Assembly (NCBI RefSeq): GCF_000374105.1
Contig: NZ_KB893651.1
Span: 521,838-585,837 of the forward strand
DNA length: 64,000 bases
Direction of reading: 5' to 3'
Source: Kangiella aquimarina DSM 16071
GTDB lineage: Bacteria > Pseudomonadota > Gammaproteobacteria > Enterobacterales > Kangiellaceae
The notes below the pieces were generated by a model. That model saw only the letters and a program-made list of their open reading frames with translations, had not been told where the DNA came from and searched no databases. Positions 27,011-37,427 of the stretch are shown here, in pieces. The position numbers were made by a program, and so were the translations under genes. Every line of letters starts with the position of its first letter. Positions within the stretch are counted from its first letter, which is position 1.

Positions 27011-27035
27011 AAAGGCGAGCTTAGCTCGCCTTTTT
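27011..27035. terminator. Bidirectional terminator between ggt and the 27049 gene
   Basis: The stem AAAGGCGAGC/GCTCGCCTTT with loop TTA carries T-runs on both strands, serving the convergent genes on each side. Confidence 0.85.
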
Positions 27036-27048
27036 AAGTGATTGGTAT

Positions 27049-27558
27049 TTAAGCTTTGTCAGTTTTATCAGAACTGTCATCACCTAAAGTTGGCTCTACC
27101 GGAGTTGCCATTTTCTTTTCAGAGGACTTTGCAGTGGCATTTTGATCCGCTGGCTTATTGCCGTTTTGTGCCTGTTTCTTACGCCAAAACTTAAAGCCAA
27201 ACCAAGCGCCTAGTCCCACCACAAAAATGGTTAAGAATACCCAGATGATGGTTTTTACGCCCGCTAGAAATCCTGCGCTATCACCATCAAATAATAACAC
27301 TACAGAGTTTAATACAAGTGGCGAATAGGTTTCAGCATAATCCACTGGATGTCCCGGGGTCAGGGCTCCAGCCAGGATTACTGAGGTAATGAACCATTTT
27401 ACAACGAAGTGCCATTTACGGATGGCATACCAGATGATGGCTACCATCAATATGACCAAGGCAATGTATATGGCCCAGGTTGAGCCATAGCTTGCAAAGG
27501 TGGTGACGACCTCCTGTGTGTCGCCAGTTTGCAATGTCTCTGTTGCTGCTACTGTCAT
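27049..27558 (-). CDS. Hypothetical inner-membrane protein
   Basis: A 169-residue protein I do not recognise. It has about three or four hydrophobic segments (roughly 28-45, 52-65 and 100-122, with a further weak one between). The sequence WKFWRKK-like GFKFWRKKQ follows the last segment, and a ~45-residue polar tail rich in Lys, Asp, Thr and Pro follows that. There is no signal peptidase site. It lies just downstream of metG on the same strand, with a 42-bp gap, so it may be cotranscribed. Confidence 0.7.
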   Translation of the reverse strand: MTVAATETLQTGDTQEVVTTFASYGSTWAIYIALVILMVAIIWYAIRKWHFVVKWFITSVILAGALTPGHPVDYAETYSPLVLNSVVLLFDGDSAGFLAGVKTIIWVFLTIFVVGLGAWFGFKFWRKKQAQNGNKPADQNATAKSSEKKMATPVEPTLGDDSSDKTDKA

Positions 27559-27600
27559 GAGTATTTCCTGTTATTATTTGTGAGCTGTTTTACTCGCCGA

Positions 27601-29625
27601 TTACTTTACGCGCATGCCTGGCTTTGCGCCTTCGTCCGGGTTAAGAATCCACAGATCTTTGCCACCTGGCCCTGCTGCCAGTACCATGCCTTCTGACATT
27701 CCAAACTTCATCTTACGTGGCGCTAGATTTGCCACCATGACGGTTAACTTGCCTTCAAGTGTTGATGGGTCATAAGCGGCTTTAATACCGGCAAAAACCT
27801 GTTTGGTGACGCCATTGCCTAAATCCAGTTGAAGTTTTAGAAGCTTATCTGCTCCCTCTACATGTTCTGCTTTAGCAATTTTAGCGATGCGCAAATCAAT
27901 CTTGTCAAAGTCACCAAACTGAATTTCTTCTTTAATTGGATCATCTAATTGAGCTTCAGGTTTAGCTTCAGCTTCTAAGTCTTCTTTTGAGTCTTCAATC
28001 ATTGCTTCAACCTGCTTCATATCGATGCGTTGCATCATCGGTTTAAATTTGTTGATTTCATGTCCAGTTAAAACTTCCTGAGCACTGGCCCAATTCAGGC
28101 TATCCAGCTTCAAGAAATCCTGAACTTTGCCAGCCAATTCAGGCAGTACAGGCGCGAGATAAGCGCTCAAGATTTTGAACATATTGATGCCAAGGCTACA
28201 GACCTGATGAGCGCGTTCTTTGGTGTCATCATTCTTAACCAGTTTCCATGGCTCTTCATTGGCAATATAAGCATTGGCCTTATCGGCAAGTGCCATTATC
28301 TGTTTTACGGCACGGCCAAAATCTCGGTTCTCATAATGCTGAGCTAATTCTTCAGATGCTTCGGTAAATTCTTTAATCAGCTCCGGCTCAATGATGCTGT
28401 CGCTTAATTTCCCATCGAACTGTTTGGTAATGAAGCCTGCACAACGACTGGCAATATTAACCAGCTTACCGACCAGATCCGAATTAACGCGTTGGACAAA
28501 ATCTTCTAAATTAAGGTCAAAGTCATCAATGCGGTTCGACAATTTAGCAGCATAGTAGTAACGCAAAAATTCCGGACGGAAGTGATTCAGGTAAGTACGG
28601 GCCTTGATGAAAGTGCCCTTTGATTTGGACATTTTCTGTCCATTGACGGTCACGAAGCCATGAGCCCAGACAGCGCTTGGAGTGCGGTAGCCCGAACCTT
28701 CCAGCACCGATGGCCAGAATAGGGTATGGAAATAGATAATGTCTTTGCCGATGAAGTGATAGACTTCTGCGTCGCTATTCTTGCCCCAGAAGTCATCAAA
28801 GTTCAAGTCATCACGCTTGTCGCACAGATTCTTGAAGCTGGCCATGTAACCTATCGGTGCATCCAACCACACATAGAAATATTTGCCTTTCTCACCCGGG
28901 ATTTCCCAACCGAAATAAGGTGCATCGCGTGAAATATCCCATTGGCGGAGGTCATCCAGCCATTCATTCATTTTATTCTGAACTTCTGACTGTACGTGCC
29001 CCTCAGCTCCGAGCCATTCGCGCAAGAATCCTTCGAAACCTTTCAGGTCAAAGAAGAAGTGCTCAGATTCTTTTAAAACGGGAGTGGCACCAGACACCGC
29101 AGATTTCGGGTTTTTCAACTCAGTTGGACTGTAAGTTGCGCCACAGGCATCGCAATTGTCGCCGTATTGATCTTCGGAGCCACATTTTGGACAGGTTCCT
29201 TTGACAAAACGATCTGGCAGGAACATTTCCTTTTCAGGGTCAAATAACTGATTGATGGTTTTTGAGCTGATGTGGCCATTCTCTTTGAGCTTCAGATAAA
29301 TACCCTGGGTCAGCTCTTTGGATTCTGGGCTGTGGGTACTGTGGAAATTATCGAAACCAATTAGACAGTCCGCAAAATCCTGGGCATGGGCCTGATGACT
29401 TTCTTTGATGAAGTCTTCGGGAGTCTTGCCTTCTTTCTGAGCACGCAACATGACTGGCGTACCGTGAGTGTCGTCTGCGCAAACATAAATACACTGATGG
29501 CCACGAGATTTCTGGAACCGTACCCAGATGTCAGTTTGCACATATTCCAGCAGGTGACCAATATGAATATCCCCATTGGCATAAGGGAGGGCGCTGGTAA
29601 CAAGAATTTTGCGTTGTGAGCTCAT
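27601..29625 (-). CDS. metG: Methionyl-tRNA synthetase
   Basis: The 674-residue class I synthetase has the HIGH motif in [15 protein letters not shown] (about residues 15-29) and KMSKSKG (about 336-342). The zinc knuckle [18 protein letters not shown] lies in the connective domain, and the C-terminal ~100 residues ([27 protein letters not shown]) form the EMAP II/Trbp111 tRNA-binding domain that dimerises the enzyme. It is full length for the gammaproteobacterial type. It is divergent from apbC, a frequent neighbour pairing. Confidence 0.98.
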   Translation of the reverse strand: MSSQRKILVTSALPYANGDIHIGHLLEYVQTDIWVRFQKSRGHQCIYVCADDTHGTPVMLRAQKEGKTPEDFIKESHQAHAQDFADCLIGFDNFHSTHSPESKELTQGIYLKLKENGHISSKTINQLFDPEKEMFLPDRFVKGTCPKCGSEDQYGDNCDACGATYSPTELKNPKSAVSGATPVLKESEHFFFDLKGFEGFLREWLGAEGHVQSEVQNKMNEWLDDLRQWDISRDAPYFGWEIPGEKGKYFYVWLDAPIGYMASFKNLCDKRDDLNFDDFWGKNSDAEVYHFIGKDIIYFHTLFWPSVLEGSGYRTPSAVWAHGFVTVNGQKMSKSKGTFIKARTYLNHFRPEFLRYYYAAKLSNRIDDFDLNLEDFVQRVNSDLVGKLVNIASRCAGFITKQFDGKLSDSIIEPELIKEFTEASEELAQHYENRDFGRAVKQIMALADKANAYIANEEPWKLVKNDDTKERAHQVCSLGINMFKILSAYLAPVLPELAGKVQDFLKLDSLNWASAQEVLTGHEINKFKPMMQRIDMKQVEAMIEDSKEDLEAEAKPEAQLDDPIKEEIQFGDFDKIDLRIAKIAKAEHVEGADKLLKLQLDLGNGVTKQVFAGIKAAYDPSTLEGKLTVMVANLAPRKMKFGMSEGMVLAAGPGGKDLWILNPDEGAKPGMRVK

Positions 29626-29803
29626 ATTAAAATAGAGTCCTGAAATTGGTTTTGTGATTTCTTACTTAGCCGTGAATACTACTTGTTTTGGGTCAAATTT
29701 TCATTAACTAATTCGCTCAAATGTCATGTTCTGGCTTGGTTTTCCGGCCTAAAAGACTTAGACTTTGAGCCACTTTTTTAAATTAGCCGGACAGATTAGC
29801 ACA

Positions 29804-30892
29804 ATGCTCACTGAACAGCAGATTCACGATGCTCTGAGCCAGTTTAAGCTCAGCCAATTGAACACCGACCTGGTTAGTGCCAAAGCCATTAAAAAGACTG
29901 AGGTTGAGGGAAACAAGGTTAGCTTGTCACTCAAGTTCGGTTTCCCGCTAGGCGACTATCAGCAGCAGCTTGAGCAGGAAGTTAGCGAATATCTGAAGTC
30001 GCAATTTCCTGATGATGAAGTCACGATTAAGACTTCCTGGCGCGTAGAGGCTCACGCCCATCCCGCGAAAGTACAGGCAATGCCTGATATTAAGAATATT
30101 ATTGCTGTGGCTTCTGGCAAAGGAGGTGTCGGTAAATCGACCACTTCGGTGAATTTAGCGTTGGCTTTAAGCCATTTGGGTGCCAATGTCGGCATTTTAG
30201 ATGCCGATATTTATGGTCCCAGCATTCCAATCATGCTCGGATTGCAGGGAAAACATCCCGAAAGTACTGATAAAAAGACGATTCTGCCGGTAGAGAATCA
30301 TGGCTTACAGTCCATGTCTATTGGCTACCTAGTCAAGCCGGAACAGGCTATGGTTTGGCGCGGGCCTATGGCCAGCGGTGCGCTACAGCAGTTGATTAAT
30401 GATACTCAATGGCGCGACCTGGACTACTTGATAATAGACTTACCTCCAGGAACCGGCGATATTCAGTTGACCATGGCACAAAAGATACCTGTTACAGCGG
30501 CGGTGGTGGTTACAACTCCGCAGGATATTGCGCTGGCGGATGCCCGCAAGGCCGTGACTATGTTCAACAAGGTGTCAGTACCTGTATTGGGCGTGGTAGA
30601 GAACATGGCAATGCACACCTGCTCAAACTGCGGTCATCAGGAGCATATCTTTGGTGCTGGTGGCGGTGATAAGCTGGCACAGGAGATCGGTGTTGAGCTA
30701 TTGGGCAGCTTGCCACTAGCATTATCCATTCGTGAGCAGGCTGATAGTGGTGAGCCAACTGTCGCTACCGACCCATCGAGTGCTGAAAGTCACTTGTATC
30801 TTGACATAGCGCAACGCATTGCTGCTAAATTGTCGCTACAAGAGAAAGAGTTTAGAGCTGACTTTCCGACCATCACTATTGATAACAATTGA
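29804..30892 (+). CDS. apbC: Iron-sulfur cluster carrier protein (Mrp/ApbC)
   Basis: I prefer the ATG at 29804 (MLTEQQIHDAL); the frame runs back to a TTG at 29765. Residues ~1-90 are the MIP18/DUF59 domain, followed by the deviant Walker A VASGKGGVGKSTTS, LDADIYGPSIPIMLG and DLPPGTGDIQLTMAQ. CSNCGH near residue 270 is the CxxC that holds a bridging [4Fe-4S] cluster in the dimer. It is a P-loop ATPase that delivers Fe-S clusters to apoproteins. dcd follows 65 bp downstream on the same strand. Confidence 0.95.
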   Translation: MLTEQQIHDALSQFKLSQLNTDLVSAKAIKKTEVEGNKVSLSLKFGFPLGDYQQQLEQEVSEYLKSQFPDDEVTIKTSWRVEAHAHPAKVQAMPDIKNIIAVASGKGGVGKSTTSVNLALALSHLGANVGILDADIYGPSIPIMLGLQGKHPESTDKKTILPVENHGLQSMSIGYLVKPEQAMVWRGPMASGALQQLINDTQWRDLDYLIIDLPPGTGDIQLTMAQKIPVTAAVVVTTPQDIALADARKAVTMFNKVSVPVLGVVENMAMHTCSNCGHQEHIFGAGGGDKLAQEIGVELLGSLPLALSIREQADSGEPTVATDPSSAESHLYLDIAQRIAAKLSLQEKEFRADFPTITIDNN

Positions 30893-30957
30893 TGATATTC
30901 GAATAAGCCTATGCTAAGAGAACTTGGCAAAGAATTAGAACTTAAAGAGAAACGACT

Positions 30958-31524
30958 ATGACAATTAAAGCAGACAAGTGGATCCGCAGAATGGCGGAAA
31001 ATGAGGGAATGATTGAGCCGTTTGAGCCTGGTCAGGTACGTTACAATGGCGACCACCGTATCGTGTCCTACGGAACCTCAAGCTATGGCTATGACGTGCG
31101 CTGTTCTGATGAGTTCAAGATCTTCACTAACATTAACTCAGCGATTGTTGACCCCAAGGCTTTTGACGAGAATAGCTTCGTTGATGTTAAAAGCGATGTC
31201 TGTATTATTCCTCCTAACTCTTTTGCATTAGCTCGTACGATTGAATATTTCCGTATTCCTCGTAATGTCTTGACGGTGTGTCTAGGTAAATCGACTTACG
31301 CACGTTGCGGAATTATCGTAAACGTAACACCCCTGGAGCCAGAATGGGAAGGGCATGTCACACTCGAGTTTTCAAACACTACGCCTCTGCCAGCAAAAAT
31401 ATATGCCAACGAAGGGGTTGCCCAGATGCTGTTCTATGAGTCAGACGAAGTGTGTGAAACTTCTTACAAGGATCGAGGCGGCAAATATCAGGGACAACGC
31501 GGAGTGACTTTGCCTAAAACTTAA
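30958..31524 (+). CDS. dcd: dCTP deaminase
   Basis: The 188-residue protein has [13 protein letters not shown], the [32 protein letters not shown] active-site block with the catalytic Glu, and a C-terminal [14 protein letters not shown]. It deaminates dCTP to dUTP, which feeds dTMP synthesis. The length equals that of the family. Closed by a clear terminator. Confidence 0.97.
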   Translation: MTIKADKWIRRMAENEGMIEPFEPGQVRYNGDHRIVSYGTSSYGYDVRCSDEFKIFTNINSAIVDPKAFDENSFVDVKSDVCIIPPNSFALARTIEYFRIPRNVLTVCLGKSTYARCGIIVNVTPLEPEWEGHVTLEFSNTTPLPAKIYANEGVAQMLFYESDEVCETSYKDRGGKYQGQRGVTLPKT

Positions 31525-31543
31525 AGTTAAGCCTAGATGCGAC

Positions 31544-31575
31544 AAAGCCAAAGATTAAATGTCTTTGGCTTTTTT
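31544..31575 (+). terminator. Terminator after dcd
   Basis: The stem AAAGCCAAAGA/TCTTTGGCTTT is followed by six T. Confidence 0.85.
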
Positions 31576-31593
31576 GTTTGGGAGATGAGGTAT

Positions 31594-32010
31594 CTACTGT
31601 TGAGTATAAACTTTTAAAATTGGGTAGTGGTGGTCCCCAAAGTTCAAGGTGAGGGTCTGTGTTTCCCGGCCTTTGAAAGTGACCTTTGTTTCTACAGTGC
31701 TTAATCGATCACCATTGGCAAATAATGCCATGATTTGATCACTGACAAAGATGCGGTTGCCGCTTGATGAGTTATGCAGAGTGACCGTGACTCGCCGAGC
31801 GCCTTGTTCATTGCTCATGGTCACATAATTGATGACCTCGAAGTCGCTAACATCAGGGTAGATGTTAGCATCGTTGGGAAATTGAAAATCAATATCCTGA
31901 GTGATGGCTTTATCGATACTGAGAGCATCGTTTTTATTGTAGTTACTGGCGGCTGTAGAGTAGCAAGACGCCATGGCTAGCAAACCTATTAAAAGTTCTT
32001 TTGTTAACAT
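31594..32010 (-). CDS. Hypothetical secreted protein
   Basis: A 138-residue protein with an N-terminal signal peptide (LLIGLLAMASCYSTAAS; the Cys at about residue 16 is not a clean lipobox). The rest is predicted beta-rich, with VTVTLHNSSSGNRIFVSDQIMALF and a strand-rich end. I recognise no family. The gene lies 22 bp downstream of the DUF3108 gene on the same strand, so it may belong to the same transcript as purM, purN and DUF3108. Confidence 0.65.
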   Translation of the reverse strand: MLTKELLIGLLAMASCYSTAASNYNKNDALSIDKAITQDIDFQFPNDANIYPDVSDFEVINYVTMSNEQGARRVTVTLHNSSSGNRIFVSDQIMALFANGDRLSTVETKVTFKGRETQTLTLNFGDHHYPILKVYTQQ

Positions 32011-32032
32011 GACTCTTCCTTAAAACTATTCC

Positions 32033-32827
32033 TTAAAGTTTCCAGTCAGTTGCTACCAGTTTCGCTTCTTCTTCATCGTCTTTTATTCGTTGGATTTGCA
32101 CCAATAGCATGTCATGGTCAATCGCAAACCAGAAGTTGGTTATGCGGGTTCCTTCTTTTTCTACCAGCTGTAACTTTGCGGTACGAATATTGCTTTGCTT
32201 TAGTTTTAGCGTTTCTTCTCCCATCACTTTAAATTCATGATGACGAATACCACCTCTATAGCTGATATCAATGGGCTGTAAGGGTTTTTGTGCCATCAGG
32301 TTTTCTCTGACAGCTAATACTTCTGTGAGAGGATCAAGTAAGCCTTCTTGAAGTTGCATGTCCCACTTTTTACCTTCGTATGAGCCTTGCTCACGCATGG
32401 CATCCCAGTCAAATTTTTGAATCAAGGTTCGATCCGAACGAAAGCTGGTGTCAGCCAGGCTTTGATAATGAATGGGACGTATAATACCGTCTACCACCTC
32501 AAACCGGCTGGTTTCTCTGCGCTTGTCCGACAGCAGATAGTAGCTTATTTTTGATTCCATTGAAGATTGCCACTGACCATTACTCAGCTGCTCTAATGTA
32601 CGCTTGGCGGTACCGAGTTTATCCCCATCATGGATGACATCATATTGGATGGAGTAGGGTTTTATGGCTTTAAGTTCTGCCTGAGTTGATTCTGCTAGGG
32701 GCTCAGCTGTTGCTGTTGCTGTAGTTGTAATAAAGGAAATAAACAGGAATAAAAGCGCGCCCGATAGGAACGCACCAAATGATTTATCAAAGAGAGACGA
32801 TTTGGTTATCCAACCAGGCTTGACCAT
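32033..32827 (-). CDS. DUF3108 domain-containing protein
   Basis: Downstream of a hydrophobic signal-like stretch (FGAFLSGALLFLFISFITTTATA) the protein shows the DUF3108 fold: IQYDVIHDGDKLGTAKRTLEQL, YRGGIRHHEFKVMGEETL and a C-terminal FAIDHDMLLVQIQRI. The frame extends back into purN. I place the start at the ATG at 32827, which overlaps the end of purN by 41 bp, because no later ATG precedes the signal segment; this start is uncertain. Family members are periplasmic and often lie next to purN in gammaproteobacteria. Function unknown. Confidence 0.82.
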   Translation of the reverse strand: MVKPGWITKSSLFDKSFGAFLSGALLFLFISFITTTATATAEPLAESTQAELKAIKPYSIQYDVIHDGDKLGTAKRTLEQLSNGQWQSSMESKISYYLLSDKRRETSRFEVVDGIIRPIHYQSLADTSFRSDRTLIQKFDWDAMREQGSYEGKKWDMQLQEGLLDPLTEVLAVRENLMAQKPLQPIDISYRGGIRHHEFKVMGEETLKLKQSNIRTAKLQLVEKEGTRITNFWFAIDHDMLLVQIQRIKDDEEEAKLVATDWKL

Positions 32828-33407
32828 TTTTAAATTGCAGGCGGCCGTTGCAGAGCCAGCCAACCACTTCGGGGTATAGCTTATGCTCTTGCTGCTGAAT
32901 TTTTTGCTGTAAACTTTCTTCAGTATCATCTGCTGTAACATGTATGCTCCGTTGTGCAATGATTGGACCGCCATCCAATTCGGCCGTTACAAAGTGTACA
33001 CTGGTGCCGTGTTCTTTATCCCCATTTTCAAGCACTCGTCTGTGTGTATTGAGTCCTGGGTATTTAGGTAATAAAGACGGATGGATGTTAAGCATTTTGC
33101 CCAGGTAATGCTGAACAAACTCTGAACTAAGAATACGCATAAATCCAGCTAGCACAAGCACATCCGGCTGAAACTGGTCGATAGTTTGGGAAAGAGCCTG
33201 TTCAAAATCAGAGCGACTGGCAAATTCGGTATGATCGACAGTTAATGCAGGAATGTCCGACTTTTCAGCACGTTCAAGGCCATAAACACCGGGTCTGTTA
33301 CTGATTACAGCAGATATACGGCCTTCGATAGCGCCGTTCTTGACGCTATCTATAATGGCCTGAAGGTTACTTCCGTTGCCGGAAATGAGAACAACTATGT
33401 TCGACAT
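32787..33407 (-). CDS. purN: Phosphoribosylglycinamide formyltransferase
   Basis: The 206-residue enzyme has the N-terminal VLISGNGSNLQAI, LAGFMRILS, and the catalytic block MLNIHPSLLPKYPGLNTH with the Asn and His, then HFVTAELDGGPIIAQ with the Asp. It formylates GAR using 10-formyl-THF in purine synthesis. It lies 14 bp after purM on the same strand. The length fits the family. Confidence 0.97.
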   Translation of the reverse strand: MSNIVVLISGNGSNLQAIIDSVKNGAIEGRISAVISNRPGVYGLERAEKSDIPALTVDHTEFASRSDFEQALSQTIDQFQPDVLVLAGFMRILSSEFVQHYLGKMLNIHPSLLPKYPGLNTHRRVLENGDKEHGTSVHFVTAELDGGPIIAQRSIHVTADDTEESLQQKIQQQEHKLYPEVVGWLCNGRLQFKNGQAWLDNQIVSL

Positions 33408-33421
33408 GGTTGCGAGCTGGC

Positions 33422-34459
33422 TTAAAGAATTACTTGTTCTTCATCACCATCGCGAGCCGCGATATAACCGATGTTATAAACGGTTTCACCCAGGGTTTGT
33501 AACAGGTCAGATGCTCTTTCTGCATTTTCCTTGCTAACCACTAAAACCATACCGATTCCGCAGTTGAAGGTACGATGCATTTCATGGCGATCGACGTTAC
33601 CCTCTGTCTGAAGCCACTGGAAAATTTTAGGCATTTGCCATGCACTGGTATTGATCATGGCTTTGCTGTTCTTAGGCATAACGCGAGGTAGGTTTTCTTG
33701 AAGGCCACCGCCAGTGATGTGTGAAATGGCTTTAACTTCTACTTCCTTGAACAAGCGAAGCAAAGGTTTGACGTAAATTCGGGTTGGTTCAAGTAGGGTT
33801 TCGCCCAATGTTTTACCATCTTCAAACTCTGCATTAACGTCTGCGCCACTGACTTCAAGGATTTTGCGAATCAAAGAATAGCCATTTGAATGTGGGCCGC
33901 TCGATGCAAGACCAAGAAGAACATCACCAGATTTAACCTTGCTGCCATCAATGATTTTTTTCTTATCAACGATACCGACACAGAATCCAGCCAAATCATA
34001 GTCATCGCCTTCATACATGCCCGGCATTTCAGCGGTTTCGCCACCGATAAGAGAGCAACCAGATTGCTCGCAGCCCTTAGCAATACCCGTTACTACATCT
34101 GCAGCAATATCTACATCCAGTTTGCCGGTTGCATAGTAATCGAGGAAGAACAGCGGCTCTGCACCTTGAACTACCAGGTCATTGACGCACATGGCAACCA
34201 GGTCGATACCTACCGTATCGTGTTTTTTGAGATTCAAAGCTAGACGAAGTTTTGTGCCTACGCCATCGGTACCTGCAACAAGCGCTGGCTCTTCATAACC
34301 TGAAGGCAAGTCGAATAATGCGCCAAAACCACCAATACTTCCCATCACTTCAGGACGGTATGTTTTCTTACAGACGTCTTTAATTCGGTCTACTAAGGCG
34401 TTACCTGCATCAATGTCCACACCTGCGTCTTTGTAGCTCAGGGATTTTTTGTCGCTCAT
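33422..34459 (-). CDS. purM: Phosphoribosylformylglycinamidine cyclo-ligase
   Basis: The ATG at 34459 ([13 protein letters not shown]) gives 345 residues, the same length as E. coli PurM; the frame is open to 34492. It has [59 protein letters not shown] and [11 protein letters not shown], all AIR synthetase blocks. It catalyses the ATP-dependent ring closure giving AIR. The upstream region contains the inverted repeat GGGTC-AATA-GACCC (34486-34499), which I leave unassigned. Confidence 0.97.
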   Translation of the reverse strand: MSDKKSLSYKDAGVDIDAGNALVDRIKDVCKKTYRPEVMGSIGGFGALFDLPSGYEEPALVAGTDGVGTKLRLALNLKKHDTVGIDLVAMCVNDLVVQGAEPLFFLDYYATGKLDVDIAADVVTGIAKGCEQSGCSLIGGETAEMPGMYEGDDYDLAGFCVGIVDKKKIIDGSKVKSGDVLLGLASSGPHSNGYSLIRKILEVSGADVNAEFEDGKTLGETLLEPTRIYVKPLLRLFKEVEVKAISHITGGGLQENLPRVMPKNSKAMINTSAWQMPKIFQWLQTEGNVDRHEMHRTFNCGIGMVLVVSKENAERASDLLQTLGETVYNIGYIAARDGDEEQVIL

Positions 34460-34591
34460 TTGAATTCCTAGATAAAAGTGGGCTTGGGTCAATAGACCCC
34501 GTCAAAAATTGCGCTAATTTTACTAGATGCGGCTATTGATAGAAAGGAGTGGTCTTGAAAAAAGCAGTAACTTAATGGCTCACAGGCAAAG

Positions 34592-34615
34592 AAAAAGCGG
34601 CCGAAGCCGCTTTTT
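34592..34615 (-). terminator. Terminator after the OmpA-family lipoprotein gene
   Basis: The stem AAAAAGCGGC/GCCGCTTTTT (loop CGAA) has T-runs on both strands, 15 bp after the stop of the minus-strand gene. Confidence 0.8.
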
Positions 34616-34629
34616 GATAGATTCACCAC

Positions 34630-35295
34630 TTAGTTTTGTGGATCTGGGGTGATGGTCAGCTCAACACGACGGTTTTTCGAGCGGCCTGCCTCAGTTTCAT
34701 TTGGAGCAACTGGGTAACGTTCACCATAACCCACAACGCGTAGGCGATTATTTGGAATTTCACGCTGACGTAGGTAAGAAGCTACACTATTGGCGCGTTT
34801 TTCAGATAGTTCCTGATTGTAAGAATCACTACCCACTGAGTCAGTAAAGCCTGCCACTTCAAGGTTTGTGTCTTTAAACTTATACAAAACTTTAGATACT
34901 GAGTCTAAAACAGGGTAAAAATCACTATCAATCGCATAGCGGTCAGTCTGGAACGTAATGTCACCAGGCATGATTAGGTGAATCTGATCGCCATCACGCT
35001 GTACGCCAACACCAGTGCCTGCCAGCTCTTCACGAAGCTCAGCTTCCTGGCTATCCATATAAGCACCGATACCAGCACCAATGGCACCACAGCCTAAAGC
35101 TGCATTACGGGCACTTTTGCTATCGCGGGTTGCACCAATCAGGCCACAGGTAATGGCACCGATTGCACCATACTTAACCGTCTTACTGGTTTGTTCTTCA
35201 CCTGTGTATGGATTGATTGTTGTACAACCAACTCCCATCACGCCAGCAACAATTGCTGCGGTTACTGTTTTCATAAAAGGGGTCGAAATTTTCAT
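34630..35295 (-). CDS. OmpA-family outer-membrane lipoprotein (YiaD-like)
   Basis: The ATG at 35295 is preceded by GAGGAG; the frame is open to 35337. The 221-residue product has a signal peptide with lipobox GVGC (Cys near residue 24), then a Gly-rich glycine-zipper region (AIGAITCGLIGATRDSK, ALGCGAIGAGIGAYMD). The C-terminal OmpA peptidoglycan-binding domain contains LEVAGFTDSVGSDSYNQELSEKRANSVASYL and GYGERYPVAPN. It probably links the outer membrane to the cell wall. Monocistronic. Confidence 0.92.
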   Translation of the reverse strand: MKISTPFMKTVTAAIVAGVMGVGCTTINPYTGEEQTSKTVKYGAIGAITCGLIGATRDSKSARNAALGCGAIGAGIGAYMDSQEAELREELAGTGVGVQRDGDQIHLIMPGDITFQTDRYAIDSDFYPVLDSVSKVLYKFKDTNLEVAGFTDSVGSDSYNQELSEKRANSVASYLRQREIPNNRLRVVGYGERYPVAPNETEAGRSKNRRVELTITPDPQN

Positions 35296-35453
35296 ATTAG
35301 ATTCTCCTCGGGTTCCCCAAAAACGTAAATTCATCATAGCTCATCAGAATGAATACTAACTGAATTAACAGTGACTTATTAGCGTATCTTTGTATTTTGA
35401 GTAAAACAAAGAAGGTTGTGTGAATTGTTCCTCAATATTGCCAATAAAGCGCT

Positions 35454-36056
35454 TTATTTTAAGGCATAAATGGCTGGTAGGTTCCGCCATAAGCCTTTGA
35501 AATCCATGCCACAACCAAATATATAGCGGTCGGGTACGGTTAATCCTGCAAAGTCAGGGCTAAATCCTGATAAAGGTTTTCTGGTGTGTTCTTTATCAAC
35601 CAGTACAGTGCATTGCAGGCTTCTCGGCTTAAGTGCCTGGCATTCTTTAGCAATGGCTTCCAGAGTTATGCCTTCATCAAAGATATCATCAAGCAGCATG
35701 ACGTGATGATTATGTATTTCGTCGGCTTTGGGTTTGACCAGCCATTGCAATTCCTGCCCCTGAGTTTTGTCGCCATAGCGAGTGGCGTGTATGTAGCTCA
35801 CGGATACAGGAATAGTTAACAGGCGTAAAAGCTGTCCAGCGAAGTAGAGGCCGCCATTCATAATGCAGAAAACATGCAACGGTGCAGAGTAGTCCTGAGC
35901 ATTAATCTGTTGAGCAAGTTTATTGATAGCCTCATCCACCATCTGTTCGCTGACAATGATTTCGGCTTTCTCAAGAATATTTTCTGGGTAAGAGGTAGGG
36001 TGGGTGTCTTTGCCCGTATCGATTTGCGTGCTTTCGGTATTGTTATCTTTCGCCAT
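35454..36056 (-). CDS. hpt: Hypoxanthine-guanine phosphoribosyltransferase
   Basis: I choose the ATG at 36056 (MAKDNN); the frame is open further. The 200-residue protein has the PRPP motif VMLLDDIFDEGIT (about residues 125-137), the IMNGGLYFAGQLL loop and the C-terminal VPDRYIFGCGMDFKGLWRNLP of the hypoxanthine/guanine PRTase family. The ~25 polar residues at the start are extra relative to compact relatives. It salvages purine bases into nucleotides. It has no close operon partner. Confidence 0.85.
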   Translation of the reverse strand: MAKDNNTESTQIDTGKDTHPTSYPENILEKAEIIVSEQMVDEAINKLAQQINAQDYSAPLHVFCIMNGGLYFAGQLLRLLTIPVSVSYIHATRYGDKTQGQELQWLVKPKADEIHNHHVMLLDDIFDEGITLEAIAKECQALKPRSLQCTVLVDKEHTRKPLSGFSPDFAGLTVPDRYIFGCGMDFKGLWRNLPAIYALK

Positions 36057-36317
36057 GATTGAGGCTATGCCTGAGTGTGAAGTGGATGAACTGGGGGATA
36101 TTATAGGTAACTGCAAGTGAGCAATCCATTGCAAAAAAGTGACTTAGCCTGAACTATTAAAAGCCTGTAACGGCTATCTGGGCTAATTGCCTGGCGTGAT
36201 CAGTAAAAACTGATAAAATGCCCAAATTGTTGGGATATTACCCTATTGCCTGTTTTTCTATAGATATATTTATTGAATCAGGTAACGAAAAGATAATTAA
36301 AACAGGAACTTAGATTC

Positions 36318-37382
36318 ATGAGACGTCTTTTTAAACAAAGTTCTTTCTTCGCATTGTTAATAACAAGCTTATTTATCCTCCCTGCACAGGCTGAGCGAAT
36401 TGCTGATCTCTATTCTGCCAGCTGGCCTGTTGAAAGCCAGTCGACAACTGTTCGTCAGAAAGCAATGACCAATGCTTTTGCAGAAGTCCTGATTCGCGTT
36501 AGCGGCAGTAAAGATGTTGTTTATAATTCTGATATTCAGGCTGCTTTGCCAAATGCTCAAAATTATATGCGCCAATATTCCTACAAGCGACTAAGTGCAG
36601 CTGAGCAGATGGTTTACGAAAAGCCTTTATTGTTGGTTGCGACATTCGACAGTCAGGCAGTGAAGAAAATTTTGCAGGACGCTTCTCAGCCTGTCTGGTC
36701 TGAAAATAGGCCATCTGGAGCTTTTTGGATTGCGATTGAGGAAAATGGAAGCCGCCGAGTAGCAACTGATACAAATGACGAGGTGACGATTTCCTTGAAT
36801 CGTGCAGCCAGTCGCCGTGGACTGCCTATTATATTGCCATTGATGGATCTGGAAGATAAGTCGCAAGTTACGGTTGGAGATATCTGGGGCCGATTTACTG
36901 GGCCAATAAAAAGAGCGTCTGAGCGTTATAATGCAGATTATGTGGTTACTGGTCAGCTATCGCAAAGTGGTGAACAGTGGTTTGGCCGTTGGTCTTTGGA
37001 GTTGGGTGGCTCAGTGGAAAATATTTCCAGTACCGCTGCCAGTAAACAACAGCTTGTGGCTGATCTTGTAGATCAGGTTGCTGATAAACTGGCTTCACGT
37101 TTGGCGGTGTTATTCTCGGGTGAGGTCTTAGCGGTCGAAATCTATGTGGAAAATATCCATGATCTTGAGGCGTATGCAGGTGTTCGTAACTACCTTTCGA
37201 ACTTGGGAATGACTGAATCAGTGAAGGTTCTACAGGTTAAGGCAGATGCGGTTCTGTTCGAAGTAAAAGTGTTAACTTCACCACAAAACTTGATTGATGC
37301 CATCAATATAGGGAATAATCTGCGTCGCATCCCAACTAATCAGGGATTAAATGGGCGATATAGTTTTAGCTGGCGAGGTTAG
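36318..37382 (+). CDS. DUF2066 domain-containing protein, secreted
   Basis: The 354-residue protein begins with a signal peptide (FFALLITSLFILPAQAERI), followed by the DUF2066 region ADLYSASWPVESQSTTVRQKAMTNAFAEVLIRVSGSKDV. The rest alternates polar and hydrophobic strands and ends in FSWRG. The family is secreted, of unknown function, and commonly located a gene or two before hda in gammaproteobacteria, as here. The next gene follows after 45 bp. Confidence 0.88.
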   Translation: MRRLFKQSSFFALLITSLFILPAQAERIADLYSASWPVESQSTTVRQKAMTNAFAEVLIRVSGSKDVVYNSDIQAALPNAQNYMRQYSYKRLSAAEQMVYEKPLLLVATFDSQAVKKILQDASQPVWSENRPSGAFWIAIEENGSRRVATDTNDEVTISLNRAASRRGLPIILPLMDLEDKSQVTVGDIWGRFTGPIKRASERYNADYVVTGQLSQSGEQWFGRWSLELGGSVENISSTAASKQQLVADLVDQVADKLASRLAVLFSGEVLAVEIYVENIHDLEAYAGVRNYLSNLGMTESVKVLQVKADAVLFEVKVLTSPQNLIDAINIGNNLRRIPTNQGLNGRYSFSWRG

Positions 37383-37427
37383 ACAATCGTTCAGCAATAA
37401 AAATAGAAAGGGAAATGCAATAAAAAC

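Noticed and set aside
34486..34499. Inverted repeat GGGTC-AATA-GACCC before purM as a PurR-type operator
   Set aside because: The sequence does not match the PurR consensus and there is no second copy in front of another purine gene in the window; left unassigned.
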